A stretch of DNA of 46,065 nucleotides from Campylobacterales bacterium (lineage in GTDB: Bacteria; Campylobacterota; Campylobacteria; Campylobacterales; Sulfurimonadaceae), in contig JAPLGM010000028.1 in the NCBI GenBank assembly GCA_026390165.1, forward strand, positions 1 to 46,065, given 5' to 3'. Position 1 is the stretch's first letter, and every line of letters begins with the position of its first letter. This document shows positions 1 through 8,079 of the stretch, one piece after another. A program made the translations under genes and the position numbers. Under the pieces are notes generated by a model, which saw only the letters and a program-made list of their open reading frames with translations, was not told the origin of the DNA and searched no databases.

Positions 1-139
1 GAGACGATTTCCCACCGCTAAATCGCGTCGGAATTTTTAGCGTTTCTTCCGAATACTCACCGTTGAGCCTTCCGAATCATTTCCGTCGCACCTTCCGAAT
101 GTTCACCGACGCGCTTTCCGGATGTTTCCGACGTCAGCA
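1..139 (-). mobile_element. Insertion-sequence terminus (left copy), IS21-like
   Basis: These 139 bases are an exact reverse complement of 45926-46064. The inner edge is CA-3' at 138-139 (TG-5' read outward from the window), followed by unrelated sequence on the two sides, which sets the element border. Inside are tandem 23-bp units, a feature I associate with IS21-family ends. No transposase is in the window, so the family is inferred. The element continues outside the window to the left. Confidence 0.65.
45..125 (-). repeat. 23-bp iterons inside the left IS terminus
   Basis: Three full units and one partial unit of 23 bp, mirror image of those at 45940-46020. Read on the minus strand, each unit starts with a variant of NNATTCGGAAGG and most end in ACGGTGA. 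They are probably transposase-binding repeats. Confidence 0.65.
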
Positions 140-1165
140 ACTGTATCCATACTGAAACAACTCTCCAAAGCACATAAGGCGTTAGCAGAGCTAAAAGGGT
201 TTGCCGATCAAATCCCAAATAAAGAGATACTCATCAATTCCCTTACGCTCCAAGAAGCAAAAGATAGTTCAGAAATTGAAAATATTATCACCACTCAAGA
301 TGAACTTTTTGAAGCTTTAGCAATCGAATCACAAAATATTCCTGATAACATCAAAGAGGTTTTGAACTACCGCAAAGCTTTGCGTTTTGGTTTTGCTCAG
401 TTGCAACAACGCCACCTCTTAACTACAAATGATATTGTTGCCATTCAACAAGAGCTCTCTGGCAATAATGCTGGTATCCGAAAACAAGCCGGCACAGTAC
501 TTCGTAATGCTAAAACGGGAGAAGTTGTTTACACTCCCCCCCAAGATGAGGCGATGATTTATAAACTGCTCGCCAACCTAGAAAAACAAATCAACGAGCC
601 CGATGAATTAGACCCTTTGATTAAAATGGCGATACTGCATTATCAGTTTGAATCGATTCATCCGTTTTACGATGGAAATGGTCGAACAGGGCGTATACTC
701 AATATTCTCTATCTTTGCCTTGAGGGATTACTGGATGCCCCGATACTCTATTTGAGCGGTTATATCATCCGAAATAAAAGTGACTACTATCGCTTATTAC
801 AAGAAGTACGAGTCAGCGACGCATGGGAAGAGTGGACTTTGTATATGCTCAAAGGCATTGAAGAAACAGCCGTTCGAACACTGGCGAAAGCTAAGTCAAT
901 CAAAGAGCTTGTAGATGAAACTGCAAATGAAGTCAAAGCAAAATTGCCAAAAATCTATAAACGTGAATTGATCGATGCTATTTTTACCGAAGTTTATACT
1001 AAAACAGCTCATGTTGAAGTCGTTTTGGATGTTGAGAGACATGCGGCAGCCAAGTATCTCAAAGAACTCGAAAAAATTGGCATACTGATTTCTCAAAAAA
1101 GATCGCGTACCGTCATCTATATCAATCCTAAACTATATGCGCTATTGGGTGAGGGGATATGGTAG
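122..1165 (+). pseudogene. Fic-family AMP-transferase, 5'-truncated by an IS
   Basis: A Fic domain protein that would transfer AMP (or another nucleotide moiety) to a target protein. The catalytic motif HPFYDGNGRTGR is intact at residues 180-191. An N-terminal inhibitory helix motif SSEIEN (49-54) marks a class II Fic enzyme. The C-terminal ~80 residues look like a winged helix, as in Fic proteins that bind DNA. The first six residues, including the start ATG at 122, are encoded by the IS end (border at 139). Complete relatives, from memory, carry about 25-30 more N-terminal residues. The gene is therefore truncated and fused to IS sequence. No good ribosome binding site precedes the ATG, so expression is doubtful, though the catalytic core is open and undamaged. 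Confidence 0.8.
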
Positions 1166-1169
1166 GAAA

Positions 1170-1202
1170 ACTACCATATAATCTTAATGTGGTAGTTTTT
1201 TT
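1170..1202 (+). terminator. Rho-independent terminator after the Fic gene
   Basis: A 10-bp stem (ACTACCATAT pairing with ATGTGGTAGT, one G-T pair) with a 7-nt loop is followed directly by seven T. It starts 4 bases after the Fic stop codon. The left arm can instead pair with ATATGGTAG at 1157-1165, which overlaps the stop codon. Confidence 0.7.
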
Positions 1203-1235
1203 AAATATTTCTACCATATAATCTCAATGTGGTAG
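1171..1235 (+). repeat. Two 25-bp dyad repeats, 40 bp apart
   Basis: The copies at 1171-1195 and 1211-1235 differ at one base. Each has CTACC, then ATATAAT, seven bases, then TGGTAG, and so forms a dyad. A third, partial copy (ATATAAT-N7-TGGTAG) lies at 1539-1558 without the left arm. They could be binding sites for the winged-helix part of the Fic protein or for another regulator. The first copy also serves as the terminator stem. Confidence 0.6.
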
Positions 1236-1579
1236 CTTTACACAAAGTAAATAATCCCAAAACAGAAAAATACCTAAATTTTCTGCTAAAACAAACAATC
1301 TATAAAAATTCTTTCTAAATTTTTATACGTATTCGTATATTGGTACATTTAAAGTTATAAAGTCTTTCAAAGTCCCTATTATATGGGTTATTCAATCCCG
1401 GACGCCACGTTACTTTTTAACTCCCTCAAATACAGTCTAAATAATCTCTAAAACATCCCTAAAATAGGCACTTTACCCACTCATTACCCTACAGTAGCGT
1501 CTAATCCTATTTAATACAATCTATTTTCTTAATGCGACATATAATAGAAAAATGGTAGCCTAGCAAATAACCTTTATAC
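1236..1579. other. AT-rich intergenic region
   Basis: No gene is seen between the Fic gene and the convergent hydrogenase operon. The stretch is AT-rich, without long open frames or an RNA gene I can recognise. The only structure I noted is the partial dyad copy at 1539-1558. Confidence 0.5.
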
Positions 1580-3274
1580 TCAAATTGGACACCCACCCCT
1601 AATCTTATACTGTGAAAGCTCCATCCCGCTCACATCCATCACATGAACGGCGCATGCCAAACATGGATCGAATGAATGGATAACACGAAGCACTTCCAAT
1701 GGGGCAGAGGGATCTGAAAGTTTGAGACCGATTAACGACTCTTCGTAGGCACCTCGACTATTTTTGGCATCTTTGGGAGAAGCGTTCCATGTTGTGGGGA
1801 CGACGGCTTGATAGTTAGCGACCTTTGAGTCTTCGATGCGGACAAAATGACCCAATACCCCTCTTGGTACTTCGAAAAGCCCTCTCCCTTTTGCTTGGGT
1901 TGGCAACTCTTCGAAAATATACTTCGTCCATGTCGTCTCATCATAGTATTTGATGTTTTCGATCAAGTCACTCATCATATCGAACAAATAATCGCAACAA
2001 ATTTGCGCTTCAACTGCACGTGCCGCATTACGCCCTACCGTGGTGGAAAAATTGATTAACTCCATCCCCGTTTTGCGCATAAACCGCTCCATATAAGGGA
2101 ATATAATAGGCGATTTTTTGGCAACTCCGATAATCATCCGCGCCAATGGTCCCACTTCCATCACGGCACCATCGTAGCGAGGGGCTTTCACCCACGTATA
2201 TTTTCCCTCACTTTTAAGAGTTCCATCATCATTGAGATCGGTGTAAAATGGTGTTGTTTCCCCCTCGTACGGTGAGAGTGGTGCATCATTCTCATACCAT
2301 GCGCGTGATGCCTCTTCGGTGATTTTCGATTCGTCAAACACCTCAATATGGTCAAAATCATGTCCTCGAATCACCCCCTTCTCAAAAAGCACATGCCCCT
2401 CACCAAAACGGTATCCACCACACCCCATAAAGTTCCCGCTTGCGCGCCCTTCGCCCGCATCAATCGATTCTCGATACCCATCAACGATCATCATCATATC
2501 AGGAATATACGCACGCTCAATAAACTCTCGAACCTCTTTGATGATAAAGAGAAAATCGTTCAACCGTTGAGGATTGAGCATATCGGCAACGCTTGTCACC
2601 CCTCCAACGACAAGATTTTGAGGATGGGGGGTTTTGCCTGCGAAAATAGCAACTGCTTTGGAGAGGTCACGCTGAAGGGTCAACGCTTCGAGATAGTGGT
2701 TCATGTGAACAAGATTTTGCTCAGCGGTAAGTTTATAGGCACTGTGTCCCCAATATCCGTTGGCAAAAAGTCCCAATCTCCCTGCTTTGACAAAACTGCC
2801 TAGCTTCTCTTGAATGCTTTGTAAATGCTCGGGTGAATTTCGGTACGGATGGTCACACCACTCTTTTGCTTCCTCAGAGGCTTTGACACAATCGGCATTC
2901 AACGCACTGGTGATGTCCACAAAATCAAGAGAGTGGAGATGATAGTAATGGACAATATGATCTTGGACGAACAGGGAGAGCGTCACCAGATTACGGATAA
3001 TCTCAGCATTTCTGGGAATCGTGATACCGTACGCATCTTCCACCGCACTAATGGAGGCACGATAATGGACATTCGTACACACACCACATATTCGTTGTGC
3101 AATCAGCCCCACATCTCTGGGATCGCGCCCTTTTACAATTGTCTCAATCCCTCGAAACAACTGCCCCGATGCCCACGCCTCACGAACGATATTCTCCTCA
3201 TCTATCTCCACCTCGATTCGCAAGTGCCCCTCGATACGGGTGATAGGATCAATCACAATTTTTCGATTACTCAT
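1580..3274 (-). CDS. [NiFe] hydrogenase large subunit, HupL-like (group 1/2 type)
   Basis: Catalytic subunit carrying the Ni-Fe(CN)2CO centre that splits or forms H2. The N-terminal Ni-ligand motif RICGVCTNVH is at 61-70 (C63, C66) and the C-terminal motif DPCLACAVH at 536-544 (C538, C541). Twenty residues follow the conserved His, as expected for a precursor trimmed by a maturation protease. The length of 564 aa is normal for group 1/2 large subunits. Its ATG overlaps the stop of the fused small-subunit gene by 8 bp, so the two are translationally coupled. It is the last gene of the hydrogenase operon. No hyp maturation genes or protease are in the window. The match to group 2 rather than group 1 rests on the partner small subunit having no Tat signal. 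Confidence 0.93.
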   Translation of the reverse strand: MSNRKIVIDPITRIEGHLRIEVEIDEENIVREAWASGQLFRGIETIVKGRDPRDVGLIAQRICGVCTNVHYRASISAVEDAYGITIPRNAEIIRNLVTLSLFVQDHIVHYYHLHSLDFVDITSALNADCVKASEEAKEWCDHPYRNSPEHLQSIQEKLGSFVKAGRLGLFANGYWGHSAYKLTAEQNLVHMNHYLEALTLQRDLSKAVAIFAGKTPHPQNLVVGGVTSVADMLNPQRLNDFLFIIKEVREFIERAYIPDMMMIVDGYRESIDAGEGRASGNFMGCGGYRFGEGHVLFEKGVIRGHDFDHIEVFDESKITEEASRAWYENDAPLSPYEGETTPFYTDLNDDGTLKSEGKYTWVKAPRYDGAVMEVGPLARMIIGVAKKSPIIFPYMERFMRKTGMELINFSTTVGRNAARAVEAQICCDYLFDMMSDLIENIKYYDETTWTKYIFEELPTQAKGRGLFEVPRGVLGHFVRIEDSKVANYQAVVPTTWNASPKDAKNSRGAYEESLIGLKLSDPSAPLEVLRVIHSFDPCLACAVHVMDVSGMELSQYKIRGGCPI

Positions 3275-5693
3275 TTGGCTTCTCCTTTAACGGTCGTTGA
3301 TTGGCATAACTGTCAAACGCTATTTTTCCTTGCCCGCACGCAAAACATCCATGCCCTGCTTGTACGGGCCAACTCGTCCCCTCATTAAACTTCACGAGAG
3401 AGCAATTGAGATCGGCATACGGTCCTTTGCACCCCATTTGAAAGAGACACCACCCTTTTTTTGCCCCTTCATCTCCCCATTCGAGGACAAACTCATCCGC
3501 ATCATAATGTCCTCGGCGTTCGCAGTTATCATGTACCCGAAACCCATACGCCCATTCGGGACGATTTTTCGCGTCCAGTTTGGGAAACTCATCGAACATA
3601 ATATAATGCAAAAGTGTCCCCACGATATTGATCGGATTGACAGGACACCCCGGAAGATTAACAATATCCGCTCTCCCCAACGCTTCAGCAACCCCGACCG
3701 CACCCGTCGGATTGGGTGCAGCGGCAACGACACCTCCGTCGTAGGCACACGACCCCACTGCCATCACAGCCAACGCATTGGCAGAAACACGACGAAGTAG
3801 TTCCAATCCCGTCTCCCCTTTGGCACCGATTCGTAAAAACTTCCCATCCAGACCCAACGGTACTGCCCCCTCAACGATCAAAAGATATTTCCCTGCATCG
3901 TTGGCGATGATAGAATCCAATGCCATCTCTGACTGATCTCCTGACGCTACCATAAGTAATTCATGGTAATCCAGTGAAATGTATTTGAGGATCAAATCAT
4001 CAACACTTGGGTGAGCTGATTTGATAAACCCTTCCGAATTGCCAGAACAATCAGAGAGTTCAAGCCAAATAATAGGGATTTTATTGAGCTGTGTCACCCC
4101 CTCTTTTACCACCTCTTCAAAATCGGGATGGAGGTGCATGGAAGCGGTAATCATCGACACCCAATGATTAAATTCATGATTCATTTCAAATGAGGTGATC
4201 GCTTCCTCAAAGTTTTCCGTACTGAGTTGATTCTTCGCATGAAGCCGATTGTATTTCTCGATTCGAGCGCGGACAGTTGCAAGTTTCGCCTCTTTTGCCG
4301 CCGCTTCTCGTGCACTCTTTAGTCGCGCCGCTTCTTGCGGATCAACGGGGGTAGCCATGATAATGGAGCAAATATCCTGCTTACATCGCCCACACGTTCG
4401 CCCTGCTTTGGAATATTCTTTAAGCTCAGCGAACGATGTTACCGCATTTTCTTGGATAATCTCCACCAACTCCTGTTCATGCACCCCTTCACAGCTGCAT
4501 ATTAACCTCCCTTTTTCGGACATCAGACGATTCGAATAGAGATACGCCGCATCAATCGCTGAATCATTTTCAATAAGCTTTTTCAACGCAAGGAGATCAA
4601 TATTGGTGTTAATCCCGATAAACCGCTTCAACCGATCATGATTGACGATGTACTGATCGATCCGATCCCCATGGGTGATCAAAATCGTTTCGTTTTCAGG
4701 ATCTTTGGGATTAAAATCGGTTGCGCTGACATCCGCGAATAAAAATGATCCCACTTTTAACCCGTCGATGGAAACCTCTTCCCTAAACGTTTTGCTCTCA
4801 TCCCCCAGTAGGTTCGCGATAGCAACATCGGCCTCAATCGTGCACTCTTTGACCCGTCCGGCGATAAATCCCCTCTCACGCAGCTGTGCGGCCTCACCAA
4901 CACAGTAGATATTCTCATCCGAGGTACGCATCCTCTCATCGACCAAAATACCCTTATCGCATTCGAGCACATCGCGAGCATACGGAATATTGGGATCGAT
5001 CCCGACCCCGAAAATGAGAAATGGATTCTCGATGTCACGCTGATTGGTGATCAATTTGGTGATGCTATTGCCTGAGATCTCTTTGTCTGTAATCTGATCG
5101 TTGAACTGGATACGAACCCGTTTATCAGCTTCGAAAATCCCCTGAATCAATGCCAGAGCCTCACGGCTGATCACCTCGGAGTAGAGATAGTTTTTTCGTA
5201 CAAGCAGCGTAATACTTTGCGGTGCATCGCTACGCATTAGGGTATCGAGAAGCTCCAATGCGATAGGACCAGCACCCACGATCACGACATTTTTACCGAC
5301 CATCCCTTGCGCAATCTTTTCAGAGTCTTTCTGACTTCTAAACGTCGCCGCATTCTCAATCTGAGAAATATCAAATAATGATTTGGGAACCGAACCGGTA
5401 GCAATAATCAGTTTGTCGTAATGAAACGCGGCATGAGAGCTGAAAACACGTTTCCCCACAGGATCGATTGAACTGATTTTTTGGTTCAGTTCCAACTGTA
5501 CTTTGGGGTGAAGCTCCAGCTCAATAGAATCGATACATTTACAATCATCTACCAGCTTACATAAATGGATGCGGTCATAAGGAGCATGAGCCTCTTCTGA
5601 GACAATCACTATTTCCGATGCAGGGGCTTGTTCCATTAAAGTATTGGCTATATACACAGCGGCAATCCCGCCTCCGACAATTACGATACGCAT
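3267..5693 (-). CDS. Fusion: FAD/NAD(P)H oxidoreductase + BFD [2Fe-2S] domain + [NiFe] hydrogenase small subunit
   Basis: An 808-aa three-part protein. Residues 1-300 are a NirB/rubredoxin-reductase-like pyridine nucleotide-disulfide oxidoreductase: FAD motif GGGIAA at 7-12, APYDR at 37-41, second Rossmann motif GAGPIALE at 140-147, and a terminal FAD motif near 261-268. Residues about 397-445 are a BFD-like [2Fe-2S] domain with C399, C401, C434 and C437. A charged, Ala-rich linker (450-485) leads to a hydrogenase small subunit (about 505-800) with cluster ligands C549, C649, C683, H721, C724, C749, C755, C764, C783 and C786. The first motif is CSGN rather than CTGC, as I recall for cyanobacterial HupS. 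There is no Tat signal, so it should be cytosolic. The fusion implies direct electron exchange between H2 and a pyridine nucleotide. After the second Rossmann fold, R166-K167 replace the usual acidic residue, which suggests NADP(H). It overlaps the next gene by 8 bp. Confidence 0.9.
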   Translation of the reverse strand: MRIVIVGGGIAAVYIANTLMEQAPASEIVIVSEEAHAPYDRIHLCKLVDDCKCIDSIELELHPKVQLELNQKISSIDPVGKRVFSSHAAFHYDKLIIATGSVPKSLFDISQIENAATFRSQKDSEKIAQGMVGKNVVIVGAGPIALELLDTLMRSDAPQSITLLVRKNYLYSEVISREALALIQGIFEADKRVRIQFNDQITDKEISGNSITKLITNQRDIENPFLIFGVGIDPNIPYARDVLECDKGILVDERMRTSDENIYCVGEAAQLRERGFIAGRVKECTIEADVAIANLLGDESKTFREEVSIDGLKVGSFLFADVSATDFNPKDPENETILITHGDRIDQYIVNHDRLKRFIGINTNIDLLALKKLIENDSAIDAAYLYSNRLMSEKGRLICSCEGVHEQELVEIIQENAVTSFAELKEYSKAGRTCGRCKQDICSIIMATPVDPQEAARLKSAREAAAKEAKLATVRARIEKYNRLHAKNQLSTENFEEAITSFEMNHEFNHWVSMITASMHLHPDFEEVVKEGVTQLNKIPIIWLELSDCSGNSEGFIKSAHPSVDDLILKYISLDYHELLMVASGDQSEMALDSIIANDAGKYLLIVEGAVPLGLDGKFLRIGAKGETGLELLRRVSANALAVMAVGSCAYDGGVVAAAPNPTGAVGVAEALGRADIVNLPGCPVNPINIVGTLLHYIMFDEFPKLDAKNRPEWAYGFRVHDNCERRGHYDADEFVLEWGDEGAKKGWCLFQMGCKGPYADLNCSLVKFNEGTSWPVQAGHGCFACGQGKIAFDSYANQRPLKEKPNE

Positions 5694-6127
5694 AGTGGTT
5701 CCTCACTTTTCATCTTTGGTTTTCGTTCTTTTTTCGCTGCTGCATACGCCTCTCGGCTTTTTTTGCACGCCTCTTCCCATACAAACCACCCCTCGTTGGC
5801 ACCATCCTCTTTCACGGCACTTTGCTGTTTTGTTTCACTTTGCCATATCGCTTCTTGCGGTTTGGGGCAGGCACGGACACATTCACCACAATAGATGCAC
5901 AGCCATGGGTTGTAACGGTACTCTTTCTCCCCCTCTTCATGCTGATAAAATAAAATCGCCCCCGGCGGACACACCTTTTCACATTTGTCACAAAAGATAC
6001 ACGCCTCTTTGTCATACTCGATCAATCCACGATACCCACTTGGCAAGATAATCTCTTGGGCCGGGTAGTTGATCGTACGAACCGGTTTAAAAAGATTTTT
6101 AAACGCTTCGACCATTGATTTAAACAT
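5681..6127 (-). CDS. NuoI/CooX/HyfH-like 2[4Fe-4S] ferredoxin subunit of group 4 hydrogenase
   Basis: Electron-entry subunit that passes electrons from reduced ferredoxin to the small subunit. It has two [4Fe-4S] motifs, C43xxC46xxC49xxxC53P and C77xxC80xxC83xxxC87P, in 148 aa. I chose the ATG at 6127 because an AGGAGGAGAGG Shine-Dalgarno sits just upstream; an in-frame GTG at 6163 would overlap the preceding gene and lacks this signal. The charged C-terminal tail (about 97-148) is longer than in simple ferredoxins. Its 3' end overlaps the start of the FAD-BFD-small subunit fusion by 13 bp, tying the two hydrogenases into one transcript. Confidence 0.9.
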   Translation of the reverse strand: MFKSMVEAFKNLFKPVRTINYPAQEIILPSGYRGLIEYDKEACIFCDKCEKVCPPGAILFYQHEEGEKEYRYNPWLCIYCGECVRACPKPQEAIWQSETKQQSAVKEDGANEGWFVWEEACKKSREAYAAAKKERKPKMKSEEPLCVS

Positions 6128-6138
6128 AACCTCTCCTC

Positions 6139-7224
6139 CTACTTCGCCGTGCAGGACATACACGGATCAAACGAAGCAAGGATGGCGGGAGCATCGGCAT
6201 ACTGTGATCCTTTAAACACCTCCATCATCGCTGGAATCCCTGAGAAGGTGGGGGTCTTAATGCGAACACGCTCTAACGTATTTGTCCCATTGCCCCGCAC
6301 AAGATAAAAAAGCTCTCCGCGAGGTGCCTCGATACGAACAATTTCTTCTCCCTTGGGCTTCCCTTTCACCTTCTCTTGTATCTCCCCCATAGGGAGATTA
6401 TCAACAATATTCCGACAGATAGCAATGGAGTTAACGATCTCTCGAAGACGGACAAAGTTACGGGCATGAATATCACCCGTTGACTCCAACATCATCGTAT
6501 ATCCCAACGCTTCGTAGGGAAAGTCACTCGTCTCAGCACGAACATCGGTCGCCAAACCAGACGCCCTAGCCAATGGTCCGAGAGCGTTATAGGTATAAGC
6601 ATCTTCAAGAGTCAATACCCCCACCCCTTTATATTTAAGGGAGAGCGACCAGTTATTATCGAACAATCCGGTCAATATCTCCATCTTTTCGGAGAGGGTC
6701 GTGAGATTTTTACGTACCAAATCAACAAGTTCCGAGGTCAAATCACGGTTGACCCCGCCAATGGAGATATAATCAAACTGAACACGGTTACCGCTGATTG
6801 CCTCTTGAACCTCCATCACCAGTTCCCGATCCCCCATAATCTGCATAAAGAGAGCTTCAAATCCAGCATTTTCCGCCGTGTGTGCGAGACAAAGCATATG
6901 GGAATGGATGCGGTCAAGCTCCACCATCAGCATCCGTAAATATTTAATCCGATCATTCGCCACATATCCCAACAGTTTTTCAACCGCCAATGTATAAGAG
7001 AGGGAGTGGGTAATGGCACAGAGTCCACAAACACGGGCAACGACATACCCCACTTGTTTGAACTCAAAACTGCGGGTACACGCCAGCTCCACACCGCGAT
7101 GGACGAATCCAACATCGGCATCAACACCAATAATCTTTTCGTTCTCACACTCAAATTTAAATCGAATCGGTTCAAGCAGGGAGATATGCTGAGATCCAAG
7201 AGGAATCTGAATTGTTTTTTTCAT
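6139..7224 (-). CDS. Group 4 [NiFe] hydrogenase large subunit (NuoD/CooH/EchE-like)
   Basis: Catalytic subunit of a membrane-bound energy-converting hydrogenase. All four Ni-ligand cysteines are present: RVCGLC (C66, C69) and DPCMSC (C355, C358). That separates it from NuoD of complex I, which lacks them. The protein ends three residues after C358 (T-A-K), so there is no C-terminal peptide to cleave; from memory CooH is likewise unprocessed. Its length of 361 aa matches CooH/EchE. The ATG overlaps the NuoC-like stop by 4 bp. It lacks the fused NuoC domain seen in HycE/HyfG, which argues for a Coo/Ech rather than an Hyc/Hyf layout. Confidence 0.92.
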   Translation of the reverse strand: MKKTIQIPLGSQHISLLEPIRFKFECENEKIIGVDADVGFVHRGVELACTRSFEFKQVGYVVARVCGLCAITHSLSYTLAVEKLLGYVANDRIKYLRMLMVELDRIHSHMLCLAHTAENAGFEALFMQIMGDRELVMEVQEAISGNRVQFDYISIGGVNRDLTSELVDLVRKNLTTLSEKMEILTGLFDNNWSLSLKYKGVGVLTLEDAYTYNALGPLARASGLATDVRAETSDFPYEALGYTMMLESTGDIHARNFVRLREIVNSIAICRNIVDNLPMGEIQEKVKGKPKGEEIVRIEAPRGELFYLVRGNGTNTLERVRIKTPTFSGIPAMMEVFKGSQYADAPAILASFDPCMSCTAK

Positions 7225-7565
7225 GACTCCCCCCTTAGAGGATGCGGATGTGAATCATCATCGAGATAAAGCCCTCTCTGCGCCCCTTCCACTTTTAATC
7301 CGAACATATCAACAATCTCTCTCTCCCCCATAATGGATGAGGGGATGAGACCCGTCAGAGAGGGGACAGGGGTCTCATAATCACTGAGAGCATAGTAAAG
7401 TACAACCTCATCTTTGACCCCGTATTTTGAAAAGATCCATTGCAGTTCAATCTTCCCCTCTCCTAAATCAATACCGTTAACCGTTAAGAAGTGCCATTGA
7501 TGCGCTTCATAAAAAGCCCCTATATCCAAGAGGAGTGTGGGGAGTGTTGTCTCAATCTTCATCAT
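7221..7565 (-). CDS. NuoC/CooU/EchD-like subunit of group 4 hydrogenase
   Basis: A 114-aa soluble subunit equivalent to the 30-kDa subunit of complex I. The NuoC-type motif EREIVDMFGLKVEG lies near the C-terminus and is followed by an LxxD-type ending. The gene starts with two adjacent ATGs (7565, 7562) that lie inside the last codons of the NuoB-like gene, with AAGG a few bases upstream; the open frame extends further upstream but only within that gene. It overlaps the next gene by 4 bp. It probably bridges the large and small subunits in the peripheral arm. Confidence 0.85.
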   Translation of the reverse strand: MMKIETTLPTLLLDIGAFYEAHQWHFLTVNGIDLGEGKIELQWIFSKYGVKDEVVLYYALSDYETPVPSLTGLIPSSIMGEREIVDMFGLKVEGAQRGLYLDDDSHPHPLRGES

Positions 7566-8079
7566 CGTGTACCTTTTTTGCCATATTAAGGCGGCTGAGT
7601 TTGTTGCCGATCGTCTCAATTGCACCGAAAAGTTTAAACGGTTTTTCGATTGCTTTACTTTTGGATTCTAAAATCTCCCCCGCTTTTACAAGGGCATCAA
7701 TGATAAGCTGCGGAGAAGAGGCACATCCAGGGATATAAACGTCAACAGGGATATAGCGGTCAATCCCATCTTCAACATTGTACATCCCCCGAAACACTCC
7801 CCCCGTTGTTGTACACGATCCCACTGCCACAACGACTTTGGGCTCAGGGATTTGAGTATAGAGTTCAACAAGACGCTCACGAGAGCGGTAGGTAACAGGA
7901 CCTGTGACCAAAAAAATATCGGACTGCTTCGGATTTCCCGTATTGATCACCCCAAACCGTTCCAAATCAAACTTCGGTCCCAATGCCGCCAAAATCTCGA
8001 TGTCGCATCCGTTACAGCTTCCCGCGTTATAGTGCAAAATCCACGGCGACTTTTTACGAAACGGTGTAAAGAATTTCAT
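7552..8079 (-). CDS. Group 4 [NiFe] hydrogenase small subunit (NuoB/CooL/EchC-like)
   Basis: Carries the proximal [4Fe-4S] cluster next to the NiFe site. The ligands are visible: CNGC (C22, C25), GSC (C89) and PGC (C119). The length of 175 aa is close to NuoB/CooL, and there are no extra clusters of the group 1 kind. The first residues are basic and there is no Tat signal, so it faces the cytoplasm. The start overlaps the NuoH-like stop by 4 bp. Confidence 0.92.
   Translation of the reverse strand: MKFFTPFRKKSPWILHYNAGSCNGCDIEILAALGPKFDLERFGVINTGNPKQSDIFLVTGPVTYRSRERLVELYTQIPEPKVVVAVGSCTTTGGVFRGMYNVEDGIDRYIPVDVYIPGCASSPQLIIDALVKAGEILESKSKAIEKPFKLFGAIETIGNKLSRLNMAKKVHDDED

Noticed and set aside
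1171-1235. CRISPR-like array
   Set aside because: Only two full dyads with a 15-bp gap and one partial copy are present; there is no spacer pattern and no cas gene.
2849-3388. Open frame of 179 codons on the plus strand
   Set aside because: It lies antisense to the hydrogenase large-subunit gene, has no family-like sequence, and is explained by codon bias of the true gene.
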